Assembly: GCA_019120525.1 (NCBI GenBank)
Contig: DWUW01000275.1
Span: 1 to 7,109 of the forward strand
DNA length: 7,109 nucleotides
DNA from: Candidatus Eisenbergiella stercorigallinarum
Lineage (GTDB): Bacteria > Bacillota > Clostridia > Lachnospirales > Lachnospiraceae
Direction of reading: 5' to 3'
Shown: positions 1 through 6,378 of the stretch, piece after piece
Position numbering within the stretch: position 1 is the stretch's first letter
How the letters are laid out: every line of letters starts with the position of its first letter
Program-made: the position numbers and the translations under genes
Notes under the pieces: generated by a model
Told to the model about the DNA's origin: nothing
The model's input: the letters and a program-made list of their open reading frames with translations, nothing else
Database searches by the model: none

Positions 1-1182
1 GAAGATGATGTTATGATTCAGGAACCGGCCTGGATGATGGCAGTCGGCAGCATGATGACGGAGGAAAATCTCCCTCTGCTGAAAGCGATTATGGTTGGGT
101 CCATTTATACCAGTCTGGCATCTGTGACGGATACTCAGTCCCTTGAGGCTGTGCTTACCTTTGAGCAGCTTGTCAACGGAGCGCAGGAGCCGGTGAGCTT
201 TGAAAAGAATGCTATGGATAACACGGTTTCCATGTTAACCGACTTCGCCAGCAGGGTTTATGTGGAGAACTGTTTTGATGAGACGGTGAAGGCGGACGTA
301 GAGGAGATGACAAGGCAGATCCTGGCTGTGTTCCGCGAAAGAATCCTGAATCTGACCTGGATGCAGGAGGAAACCAAACAGGAAGCGGTTAAGAAGATTG
401 ATACCATGACGGTGAATGCTGCTTATCCTGATGAATGGCCGGAGTATATGGACAGCGTTCAGATCGTGCCTCCCTCCGAGGGCGGGAGCTTTGTTGACAA
501 TTATCTGAATATCCGGAGCGTTTCCATGGAAGACAATATCGCCCGGAAGGATGAGCCGATAGAACCGGATGACTGGAGCGGAGTCAGCACCTATGCGGTG
601 AACGCATTTTATCAGCCCTCTTACAATGCCATTTTCCTTCCTGCATCCATTCTGCAGGGAGAATTCTATGACAGCAGCGCTTCAGAAGCGAAGAATCTGG
701 GAGGAATCGGAAGCGTGATCGGCCATGAAATCACACATGCCTTTGACAATTCCGGCGCGCTGTATGATGAGAAAGGAAATTTCCGTAACTGGTGGACCGA
801 CGAGGATTATGAGATGTTTAACCAGCTTTCACAGAAGGTTGTGGATTATTATAACGGCTACGAAGTGGAGGGGATGCAGGTGAACGGTACCCAGACGCTG
901 GGAGAAAATATTGCTGATCTGGGCGGAGTATCCGCGGTTACACAGCTTGCACAGTCGAAAGGTCTGGATCTTGCCGAAGTATATGAACAGTGGGCTTCCA
1001 TCTGGGCGGAAAAGGCGACGCCGGAAAATCTGTATATGCAGGCAATGATAGATGTGCATGCGCCGAATAAGGTGAGGGTGAATGCGGTGCTCTCCGCCAT
1101 GCCGGAATTCTACGAGGTTTACGGCGTTATGCCGGGAGACGGCATGTACCAGGCCCCGGAGAACAGGCCTGCAATATGGTAA
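1..1182 (+). CDS. M13 family zinc metallopeptidase (neprilysin/PepO-like), C-terminal part
   Basis: This is an endopeptidase of the M13 (neprilysin/PepO) family, which cuts oligopeptides using one zinc ion. The frame is already open at base 1, four codons before the first ATG at 13, so the true start lies upstream; M13 proteins usually have roughly 630-700 residues and about 390 are visible. Counting from the Met at 13, the substrate-binding NAFY motif begins at 197, HEITH (zinc ligands H238 and H242, catalytic E239) follows, and GENIAD supplies the third zinc ligand E298 and D302. DVHAPNKVRVN (347-357) holds the His and Arg that contact substrate in this family. The protein ends in the typical ...PGDGMY...AIW. 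All catalytic residues are present, so it should be active. The N-terminal signal or anchor cannot be seen, so localisation is unknown. It is followed after 24 nt by the CPBP protease and is probably co-transcribed with it. Confidence 0.95.
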   Translation, partial: EDDVMIQEPAWMMAVGSMMTEENLPLLKAIMVGSIYTSLASVTDTQSLEAVLTFEQLVNGAQEPVSFEKNAMDNTVSMLTDFASRVYVENCFDETVKADVEEMTRQILAVFRERILNLTWMQEETKQEAVKKIDTMTVNAAYPDEWPEYMDSVQIVPPSEGGSFVDNYLNIRSVSMEDNIARKDEPIEPDDWSGVSTYAVNAFYQPSYNAIFLPASILQGEFYDSSASEAKNLGGIGSVIGHEITHAFDNSGALYDEKGNFRNWWTDEDYEMFNQLSQKVVDYYNGYEVEGMQVNGTQTLGENIADLGGVSAVTQLAQSKGLDLAEVYEQWASIWAEKATPENLYMQAMIDVHAPNKVRVNAVLSAMPEFYEVYGVMPGDGMYQAPENRPAIW

Positions 1183-1206
1183 AGCGACGGCGGAAAGGAC
1201 AGAAAA

Positions 1207-2109
1207 ATGAAAACGGAACAAAATACGGAGAACAGAAGAACGGTAAGCGGCTGGCTGTACCGGTTTATGGAAAATCATGCGATATGGTTCTGGGTGATCT
1301 TCAGCACAGTGACGGTGCTGGTGTTATATAAGGCATTCAGCGTTACATTTCTGGAGAAAACGCCCTATACGTGGGACTATACCTTCCATCACATAACGCT
1401 GACGCTTCTTTGCATTTTAATGATGCGGGAAGCCTATCAGGGAGAATTTCATATGGGATTTCGCGGAAAGCGGTTTGGTCTCGGTCTGCTTCTGTGCTGG
1501 CCGGCGCTGCTGTTTATCGCGCTGAATCTTCTGAGCACCCTGAGTGCGGAACGTATTTACCCGGAAAGTCTGATTATGGAAATGGCAAGAAACGTGTCGA
1601 TCGGCCTGTTTGAGGAAGTGGTAGTTCGGGCAATCCTTGTGGGGCATATGATGTATCACTGGAAAAATTCTCCCCACAGGGTGTTCAAATCAGTTTTATG
1701 GTCGTCGGTGCTCTTTGGCGTCCTCCATATAGGAAATGTTTTTGCCAATCCGGTTGGAACGGCCCTTCAGATTTTTTACGCGGCGGGGTTCGGCGTTATG
1801 TTTGCTGCCGCCTATATCCGGACGAGAAATCTGTGGAGCTGTATTCTGGTACATGCACTGGTGGATCTCGCCGCCAATTTGAACTCGATTTATGTACCTC
1901 TCCAGGCGGATATGGAGGCATACCAGATGTCACTGCAGGAAGTGCCGTCCCTGGCGTATTTTCTTGTTCCGCAGCAGATTGTCTCGATTTTGTCAGGTAT
2001 CTTTGTGCCGGGCATTCTGGTTGGGGTAATATTTGCCGTGGCTGCCGGAGCTTTTTCACTGAGAAAGTCGAAGGCGGAAGAGATCGCACAGCTTTGGGAG
2101 AATATGTGA
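1207..2109 (+). CDS. CPBP (CAAX/Abi) family intramembrane metalloprotease
   Basis: This 300-residue polytopic membrane protein carries the three motifs of the CPBP/CAAX (Abi) glutamic/metallo-protease family. They are EEVVVR (E136, E137, R141), FGVLH (F170, H174) and HALVD (H216, D220). Hydrophobic segments occur near residues 20-42, 55-75, 87-110, 160-180, 185-205 and 250-285. In Firmicutes, relatives process membrane-bound substrates or give self-immunity to bacteriocins; the substrate here cannot be told from sequence. The ATG at 1207 is supported by GGAAAGGA at 1192-1199, seven bases upstream. The 24-nt gap to the M13 gene contains no terminator, so the two are likely one transcript ending at the stem-loop at 2152-2190. 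The reading frame is intact and all motif residues are present. Confidence 0.92.
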   Translation: MKTEQNTENRRTVSGWLYRFMENHAIWFWVIFSTVTVLVLYKAFSVTFLEKTPYTWDYTFHHITLTLLCILMMREAYQGEFHMGFRGKRFGLGLLLCWPALLFIALNLLSTLSAERIYPESLIMEMARNVSIGLFEEVVVRAILVGHMMYHWKNSPHRVFKSVLWSSVLFGVLHIGNVFANPVGTALQIFYAAGFGVMFAAAYIRTRNLWSCILVHALVDLAANLNSIYVPLQADMEAYQMSLQEVPSLAYFLVPQQIVSILSGIFVPGILVGVIFAVAAGAFSLRKSKAEEIAQLWENM

Positions 2110-2151
2110 GCCGGGACATCCGCCTTACAGCAGAAAAAATTCTTTTACAGG

Positions 2152-2190
2152 AAAGGCAGAGAGCTGTTTTTAATACGGCTCCTGCCTTTT
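2152..2190 (+). terminator. Probable Rho-independent terminator after the protease genes
   Basis: AAAGGCAG (2152-2159) pairs with CTGCCTTT (2182-2189), and GAGC (2161-2164) pairs with GCTC (2178-2181). This makes a 12-bp stem with one bulged A (2160) and a 13-nt loop, ending in TTTT. The T tract is short and partly inside the stem, so termination may be incomplete. It lies 40 nt after the CPBP stop and separates the protease pair from the two-component system. Confidence 0.6.
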
Positions 2191-2244
2191 CGGCGTGCGT
2201 AGCCTCTGCAGCCGGACGGCAGAACGGATTTTTGAAAAACAGGC

Positions 2245-2273
2245 TGGAAAAGAGAAAAAGAATTTCTTATACT
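2245..2273 (+). promoter_or_regulatory. Candidate sigma-A promoter for the two-component system
   Basis: TGGAAA (2245-2250, 4 of 6 matches to TTGACA) and TATACT (2268-2273, 5 of 6 to TATAAT) are 17 nt apart. Transcription would start near 2280, about 30 nt before the regulator start. The position just after the terminator and before the regulator fits. No copy of the direct repeat seen upstream of the transporter genes was noticed here, so autoregulation is not evident. Confidence 0.4.
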
Positions 2274-2297
2274 TTGATGGTAAGACAGGAAAACATG

Positions 2298-2303
2298 AAG
2301 GAG
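2298..2303 (+). promoter_or_regulatory. Ribosome binding site that sets the regulator start at GTG 2310
   Basis: AAGGAG lies six bases before GTG 2310, the best Shine-Dalgarno match and spacing in this stretch. In-frame ATGs at 2277 and 2295 exist but have at best a weak, close AGGA. A start at GTG gives MRTIAICEDD, the usual beginning of a receiver domain. Confidence 0.65.
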
Positions 2304-2309
2304 AAAGCA

Positions 2310-2480
2310 GTGCGGACGATAGCGATATGTGAGGATGACAGGAAGGAGCGGCAGGAGCTTCTTATGTTCGTGCGGGAGGCGCAGAAGCAGCTCAGCTTTG
2401 AAATGGATGTAGAGACCTTCCGAAACGGAGAGGAGCTGCTTGCATCCATGGTTTTTTCCGGCGTTCCGGGATTCCGGTGA
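2310..2480 (+). pseudogene. Receiver-domain stub of a broken LytTR response regulator (N-terminal fragment)
   Basis: The first 56 residues read as the beginning of an AgrA/LytTR-type response regulator. Beta-1 with the acidic pocket is IAICEDD (E8, D9, D10), then helix 1 and the beta-2 region ending in FRNGEELLASM. The frame stops at 2478-2480. A complete receiver domain needs about 120 residues, including the phosphoacceptor Asp, the conserved Thr/Ser and the Lys; none of these is present here or in the following frame. About 75-80 residues typical of the family are therefore missing between this stub and the LytTR domain. The stop codon overlaps the possible GTG start of the next ORF (GTGA, 2477-2480). 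The stub is unlikely to fold or be phosphorylated by itself. It may be real decay, or a sequence or assembly problem. Confidence 0.75.
2456..2479 (+). repeat. Three tandem 8-bp units (TTCCGGNN) at the regulator break
   Basis: TTCCGG occurs at 2456, 2464 and 2472, exactly 8 bp apart, with two variable bases after each copy (CG, GA, TG). The tract sits where the receiver stub and the LytTR frame meet. Eight is not a multiple of three, so loss of one unit would put the two ORFs in one frame. It is short and may be chance. Confidence 0.7.
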
Positions 2481-2833
2481 AAATGCTTGAGCTGAAATGG
2501 GGATCCAAAAGCCTGTGCGTTCCCATGCACCGGATTACAAGAATCCAGAGCAGCAATAAGGGAGTGGACGTTTATCTGCAGGGGGCTGGCAGGCCGCAAT
2601 GGGCGGATGTTTCTTTCTCAAAGGTTGAAGAAATGCTGGATGAAGAATACTTCCTGCGGATTTCGAGAGGGCTTCTGGTACAGATGAATTATATTCTCTG
2701 TATGGAACAGAATGTATGCCGGTTTCGGGATGGCACCAGCTCTCTCATCAGCCGTCGGGAAAAGAAGGATATCAGAAGAAAATATAATGATTTTCTGTTT
2801 CGTGGAATGATGGAAGAGGAGGAAAATGAATGA
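2477..2833 (+). CDS. LytTR DNA-binding domain protein (C-terminal part of the broken response regulator)
   Basis: This ORF of up to 118 residues is essentially a LytTR DNA-binding domain. It has the LELKWGSKSLCVPMHRITRI opening strands, then VDVYL, a helix with SKVEEML, FLRISRGLLVQMNYI, and the SRREKKDIRRKYNDF end. Family members bind paired direct repeats and normally carry an N-terminal receiver domain, which here is cut off in another frame. Possible starts are GTG 2477, overlapping the upstream stop as GTGA, or ATG 2483; neither has a convincing Shine-Dalgarno, so any expression would depend on translational coupling or frameshifting. If made, it would be a regulator without phosphorylation control. 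It overlaps the kinase start by ATGA. The probable target is the direct-repeat site at 4215-4243. Confidence 0.85.
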   Translation: MKMLELKWGSKSLCVPMHRITRIQSSNKGVDVYLQGAGRPQWADVSFSKVEEMLDEEYFLRISRGLLVQMNYILCMEQNVCRFRDGTSSLISRREKKDIRRKYNDFLFRGMMEEEENE

Positions 2834-4212
2834 GCGCGCTGGAGTATGCATTGCAGTTTTATGGCTTCCTGATACAGACGGTCCCGGTCGCTCTGCTGTG
2901 GTACGTCCCCTTTCCTTCCGAAAGCCTGCGTATTTCCGGAAAGAGATCCTTCGCGCTACTGATGGGGACGCTCATCGCTTTTGCTCTGGGATTCACAGCG
3001 CTCTGCGGCTTCCTGAAGGCGGAAGGAAGGGGGCTGGAAGAGTTTATGCGGTCTGCTGCCAATTTTTATATGGGGATTGCGCTGCTTACAGAGGCAGGTC
3101 TGTTTTTTAAAAATGTGAAAACGGGGCCGGAACAGAAGATGCTTCCGGTCATTCTGCTGGTGCATTACGCGGCGATCCTGTTTACGATCTGCAGCATCCT
3201 GACGGGGCTCATGCATCCGGGCGCGGATCCGGCAGACGGATCCCAGATCATCTACGGATGGAGGAGCTGCCTGATCTACTCCCTGCTTTCTCTGCTTACG
3301 GTTCCGCCTCTTTTCTTTTTCCTGAAGGGAAGCGTCCGTTTCGCCTGCCGGATGATGGAACGGAAAACGGCGAAACGCGGTTGTATCTACTTTACCGGAG
3401 CGCTGCTTCTGTTCTGCGCTGCCATTTACGGGCTGAGCTTTACGGAGTATCGGAACAATTTCTATGGACTGGGGCTTTCCATAGTCCTTTTCGCTTTTCT
3501 GGCGACAGATTGTATTCTTTATATCATGTTTTTCCATGAAATGCGCATGGAGGTCAAAACGAGGGAACTGGAGAAGGAGCTCAGGCTTCTGAACAGCCGA
3601 TACCGGCAGATCAATTCCAGTATAGAGGAAGCCCGGCGGGCAAGGCATGACATCAGACATCATCTGAACCTGATCAGCGTTCTGAACCGGGAAGGCGACA
3701 GGAAAGGGCTGGAGGATTATCTCGCACGGTATGAAGCTGTATTTCAACGGCAGGAGGAACGGTATTTCTGCGGATATCCGGCTTTGGACAGCATTCTGAA
3801 ATATTATGTGCAGAAGGCGGAGGAGTCGGGCATCCATGTGAAAACGAATATTGCTTCCATGAAGGAAGACCCAGGCGTCGATGTGGTGGACCTGACCGTC
3901 CTTGTGGGAAATCTGCTGGAAAACGCGGTAATGGGCTGCCTGTCACTTGACCAGAAAGAGGAGAGGCGCCTTGAAATCAGTGTCAGGAAGGCGGATGCAA
4001 CCCTGCTGTTGCTGGTGAAAAACAGCTGTGGAAAGCAGGAACGGGAAAGTGAGAGCTTTGAAAATTATAAGGCCTTTCCTTCAACGAAACATGCGCAGGG
4101 GGATGGATACGGGCTTCGCAGCATCCACACCATTGCTGAAAAATATGGGGGAAGTGCGGAATTCAGGGCATGGGATGGAACCTTTACGGCAAGGGTGGTG
4201 CTGAATCTTTGA
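2830..4212 (+). CDS. GHKL-family sensor histidine kinase (AgrC-like)
   Basis: This 460-residue membrane kinase is the partner of the LytTR regulator just upstream. About seven hydrophobic segments fill the first 236 residues (near 5-27, 41-62, 74-93, 104-128, 140-163, 185-205 and 210-236), a sensor layout like that of peptide-sensing AgrC-type kinases. A predicted coiled coil (about 238-270) leads to ARHDIRHHL, where H273 is the likely phospho-acceptor. The ATP-binding domain shows the N box NLLENA (N361, N365) and the GDGYGL box (424-429), then the usual YGG near the end. The ATG overlaps the LytTR stop as ATGA and is preceded by GAGGAGG (2816-2822) at seven bases. The frame is intact and all catalytic boxes are present, in contrast to its neighbours. 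The ligand is unknown; a peptide is plausible from the family but not shown. Confidence 0.93.
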   Translation: MSALEYALQFYGFLIQTVPVALLWYVPFPSESLRISGKRSFALLMGTLIAFALGFTALCGFLKAEGRGLEEFMRSAANFYMGIALLTEAGLFFKNVKTGPEQKMLPVILLVHYAAILFTICSILTGLMHPGADPADGSQIIYGWRSCLIYSLLSLLTVPPLFFFLKGSVRFACRMMERKTAKRGCIYFTGALLLFCAAIYGLSFTEYRNNFYGLGLSIVLFAFLATDCILYIMFFHEMRMEVKTRELEKELRLLNSRYRQINSSIEEARRARHDIRHHLNLISVLNREGDRKGLEDYLARYEAVFQRQEERYFCGYPALDSILKYYVQKAEESGIHVKTNIASMKEDPGVDVVDLTVLVGNLLENAVMGCLSLDQKEERRLEISVRKADATLLLLVKNSCGKQERESESFENYKAFPSTKHAQGDGYGLRSIHTIAEKYGGSAEFRAWDGTFTARVVLNL

Positions 4213-4214
4213 TA

Positions 4215-4243
4215 ACCATTCGTGCAGCAGGCGGTCCATTCGT
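4215..4243 (+). promoter_or_regulatory. Candidate LytTR operator: paired direct repeat
   Basis: The 11-bp word CCATTCGTGCA occurs twice, at 4216-4226 and 4236-4246, exactly 20 bp apart, about two helical turns. The 9-mers ACCATTCGT (4215-4223) and TCCATTCGT (4235-4243) each match 8 of 9 positions of the LytTR consensus recalled from the literature, [TA][AC][CA]GTTN[AG][TG]. Their 11-bp gap is close to the usual 12-13. The pair starts three bases after the kinase stop. It ends 9 bp before the poor -35 position of the next promoter, as expected for an activator site. Confidence 0.68.
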
Positions 4244-4252
4244 GCAAAAACG

Positions 4253-4281
4253 GCCCACATCCTTTCCATATATGCTATACT
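4253..4281 (+). promoter_or_regulatory. Promoter of the ABC transporter genes with extended -10
   Basis: TGC TATACT (4273-4281) is a good extended -10 element. The -35 position with a 17-nt spacer (4253-4258, GCCCAC) does not resemble TTGACA. A strong -10 with a poor -35 next to paired repeats suggests an activator-dependent promoter. Transcription would begin near 4288. Confidence 0.6.
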
Positions 4282-4286
4282 GCATT

Positions 4287-4323
4287 TGTCCGAAAAAAGA
4301 GCGCTCTGCAGAATGAACGGACA
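4287..4323 (+). other. Hairpin-capable leader upstream of the first ABC gene
   Basis: TGTCCG (4287-4292) is complementary to CGGACA (4318-4323), and between them lies the perfect 10-bp palindrome AGAGCGCTCT (4298-4307). These lie at the predicted 5' end of the transporter mRNA and could form a stable 5' stem. No T tract follows, so it is not a terminator. No riboswitch family was recognised. Confidence 0.4.
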
Positions 4324-4359
4324 GGAATGCTTCGGCAGGAAGGAAAGGATGAAAAACGG

Positions 4360-4650
4360 ATGAAACAGGACAGAGAGAAAATGAGCCGGACCGGATACAG
4401 CTTTATCAGCAATGCCGCCTGGCACTGGCGGGAGCAGTTTACGAGGGAGCCGAAGGCGGCCACCTCCGTGCTGCTCCTTTCATTTGTGGCAATCTGCCTG
4501 CCTCTGCTGAACGCGCGGCTGCCCAAGCTGGTGCTGCAGGGGCTGGAGGAACGCTGGGAGCTGATGCGGTTTGCGGCTGTGCTTTTGCTGCTTGTGGCAG
4601 TGCTGGCTGTCGCCAACATGCTGCAGGCGGCCTTTTGCTCTATGGGCTGA
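4360..4650 (+). pseudogene. ABC exporter half-transporter 1, N-terminal fragment
   Basis: This 96-residue fragment is the start of an ABC exporter membrane domain. A short cytoplasmic N terminus is followed by two hydrophobic segments, near residues 36-55 and 68-90 (TM1 and TM2). It ends at a TGA at 4648-4650 shortly after NMLQAAF. The rest of the protein continues from about 4633 in the -1 frame, with roughly 70 residues of the usual membrane domain missing. ATG 4360 is chosen because AAAGGA (4344-4349) lies ten bases upstream. Earlier in-frame starts, including one at 4222, would overlap the operator and promoter. It is followed directly by the ATPase-bearing part at 4635-6131. Confidence 0.8.
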
Positions 4651-6131
4651 TTCTGCTTCGGCAGAGCCCTCTCGTTCCTCTTCTGGTACTGGTTCCGGCG
4701 CTGCTTGTATTCCTGTTGAAAAGAAAGGCGATGCGAAAGGATCATGAGCTGCGTCCTGCGGCGGATGAGGCGGCCCGGAAAATGCGCTATGTGGAGGAGC
4801 GGGGCTGGGATCTGAAAGCGGGGAAGGATATCCGTATGTACGGGCTGGGCGGATGGCTGCTCAGCATTCTGAAACGGGAGCGGGAAACGGGAGAAACAAA
4901 CGTGCGCCGGTGGGAGAACGGTTATCTGGCGGCAAACCTCTGTGACGCCCTTCTGTGCTTTGTCCGGGATGCAGGCGCCTATCTGTATTTTATTCTGCAG
5001 ATCGTGCAGGGAAGTCTGCCCGTGTCGGATTTCGTGTGGTACATTTCTGTGGTGTCAAGCTGTCAGCAGGCCTGCAGCGCCTTTCTGGAAAACGTAGAGC
5101 TGCTGGGGAGGCTGAGTTTCGATTATTCCAGGCTGCGGCTGTTTCTGGAATCGGGCGAAGGGGATATTTTTCAGGGAACCGGAGCGGAAGAATGTGAAAA
5201 GATCCCGCCAGAAGAAAGTGGGAAAACCGGAGCGGGAGCGGAAAGAGGCGGACGAAAGGCAGTGCCCGATTCTGCAGCTTTCTCCCGCACAAAGGAAGCG
5301 GTGGGCATCGAACTTGAGCACGTGAGCTTCACCTATCCGGGAAGCCGGGTTCCCACGCTGAAGGATCTGAACCTGACCATCCGCCCGGGGGAGAAAATCG
5401 CGCTGGTTGGCCTGAACGGGGCGGGAAAATCCACCCTGGTGAAGCTCTTATGCGGCCTGTACCGGCCCACCTCCGGCACGATCCGGGTGGGAGGAAGGCC
5501 CATATCCTCCTTTGGAAAGGAGGAATACTTCTCCATGATCGCAGCGGTTTTTCAGGATGTGAAGCTTCTTCCGCTCACCATCGCCCAGAATGTGGCTTCG
5601 GATAACGGGGAGGATATCGACAGGCAGCGGGTCAGACAGTGCCTGTCCCTTGCGGGACTGTGGGAAATGGTGGACGGCCTGCCCCAGAAGGAGGACACGC
5701 CTCTGGGGCGCGGCGTGCTGGACGACGGCATCGATCTGTCCGGCGGGGAGAGACAGAAGGTCTGGATGGCCAGGGCTTTTTACAAGGAAGCGCCCATTCT
5801 GATTCTGGATGAGCCTACAGCCGCCCTGGACCCGCTGGCGGAGCAGGAAATCTATGAAAAATATGTGCAGATGTCGGAAGGAAGAACCTCTCTGTTCATT
5901 TCCCACCGGCTGGCGAGCACCCGCTTCTGCGACCGGATTGTGCTTCTGGAAAACGGCAGGATCACGGAGCAGGGAAGCCATGAGGAACTGATGGAAAAGA
6001 ACGGCGCATATGCCGGACTGTTCGAGGTACAGGGAAAGTATTACCGGAAGGAAGAGAGCGGGAAGACAGAGGCCGGTGGAAATACGGCAGAATGGAATCA
6101 GGCCATGAAAATGGGAGGTGTACAGGCATGA
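4635..6131 (+). CDS. ABC exporter half-transporter 1, truncated membrane domain plus ATPase
   Basis: This fragment holds the second half of an ABC exporter membrane domain and a complete nucleotide-binding domain. Counting from TTG 4635, there are hydrophobic segments near 1-30 and 100-150 and an AGKDIRMYG motif. After a charged linker come Walker A GLNGAGKST (259-267, K265), the Q loop (Q307), signature LSGGE (368-372), Walker B with D392 and E393, and the H loop H424. All ATPase residues are present. It should pair with the next gene as a heterodimeric exporter, perhaps of a peptide; the substrate is unknown. TTG 4635 has no clear ribosome site, and the frame looks like the continuation of the fragment at 4360-4650. 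Compared with half-transporter 2, about 70 residues after TM2 are missing, so a normal six-helix channel cannot form. It may be a pseudogene despite its intact ATPase. Confidence 0.88.
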   Translation: MLYGLILLRQSPLVPLLVLVPALLVFLLKRKAMRKDHELRPAADEAARKMRYVEERGWDLKAGKDIRMYGLGGWLLSILKRERETGETNVRRWENGYLAANLCDALLCFVRDAGAYLYFILQIVQGSLPVSDFVWYISVVSSCQQACSAFLENVELLGRLSFDYSRLRLFLESGEGDIFQGTGAEECEKIPPEESGKTGAGAERGGRKAVPDSAAFSRTKEAVGIELEHVSFTYPGSRVPTLKDLNLTIRPGEKIALVGLNGAGKSTLVKLLCGLYRPTSGTIRVGGRPISSFGKEEYFSMIAAVFQDVKLLPLTIAQNVASDNGEDIDRQRVRQCLSLAGLWEMVDGLPQKEDTPLGRGVLDDGIDLSGGERQKVWMARAFYKEAPILILDEPTAALDPLAEQEIYEKYVQMSEGRTSLFISHRLASTRFCDRIVLLENGRITEQGSHEELMEKNGAYAGLFEVQGKYYRKEESGKTEAGGNTAEWNQAMKMGGVQA

Positions 6132-6370
6132 AACAGGTTTCTACGAATCGGAAGCCTTCGAGTCTGAAGGATGATATCCGGGTCTATCTGCGCCTGCTTA
6201 GGCTGCTGAATCAGTACAACCGGGGATGGATGGTGATTCTGCTGGGGGCGTTCATGGACGGCGCGCTGCCCTTTGTGGCGATCTGGCTGTCCGCTATGCT
6301 TCTGGATGCTCTTTATGCGGGGCGTCCTGCTGCGGAAATGATGGCCTGGGCGCTTGCGGGAGCGGCCTGA
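6128..6370 (+). pseudogene. ABC exporter half-transporter 2, N-terminal fragment before a frameshift
   Basis: The ATG overlaps the previous stop as ATGA and is preceded by GGGAGGTG (6113-6120) at seven bases, so translation starts here. The 80 residues contain a short basic N terminus, TM1 (about residues 30-62) and the beginning of TM2. The frame ends at TGA 6368-6370 in the middle of a hydrophobic helix (WALAGAA), while the helix continues in another frame as LSLVMASLRHF. One extra base near 6367, for example a third C in the GGCC run, would join the two parts without loss. This is a point frameshift, in contrast to the large gap in half-transporter 1. Confidence 0.82.
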
Positions 6371-6378
6371 GCCTTGTG

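Noticed and set aside
829..1278. 149-codon minus-strand frame across the M13/CPBP boundary
   Set aside because: It overlaps conserved coding sequence of the M13 gene, has no domain and no ribosome site of note.
1698..2309. Upstream extension of the receiver frame back to 1698 as a 260-residue protein
   Set aside because: Most of it lies antiphase inside the CPBP gene and the terminator/promoter region; only the part from about 2310 resembles a protein family, and it has its own Shine-Dalgarno.
2448..2480. Programmed -1 ribosomal frameshift at the T6 run to fuse receiver and LytTR frames
   Set aside because: The frame step would fit, but the run is not a classic X XXY YYZ heptamer in the right register, no downstream stem was seen, and the fused product would still lack the receiver core.
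2826..3110. 94-codon plus-strand frame beginning near the kinase start
   Set aside because: It overlaps the kinase in a different frame and its translation has no membrane or domain character.
2956..3837. 293-codon open frame on the minus strand
   Set aside because: It lies entirely opposite the intact histidine kinase, has no recognisable domain, and reads like the low-complexity shadow of a GC-rich coding strand.
4222..4359. Earlier starts for the first ABC gene (4222 or 4327)
   Set aside because: A start at 4222 falls within the direct repeats and upstream of the promoter; 4327 has a purine run too close to the ATG. ATG 4360 has a usable ribosome site.
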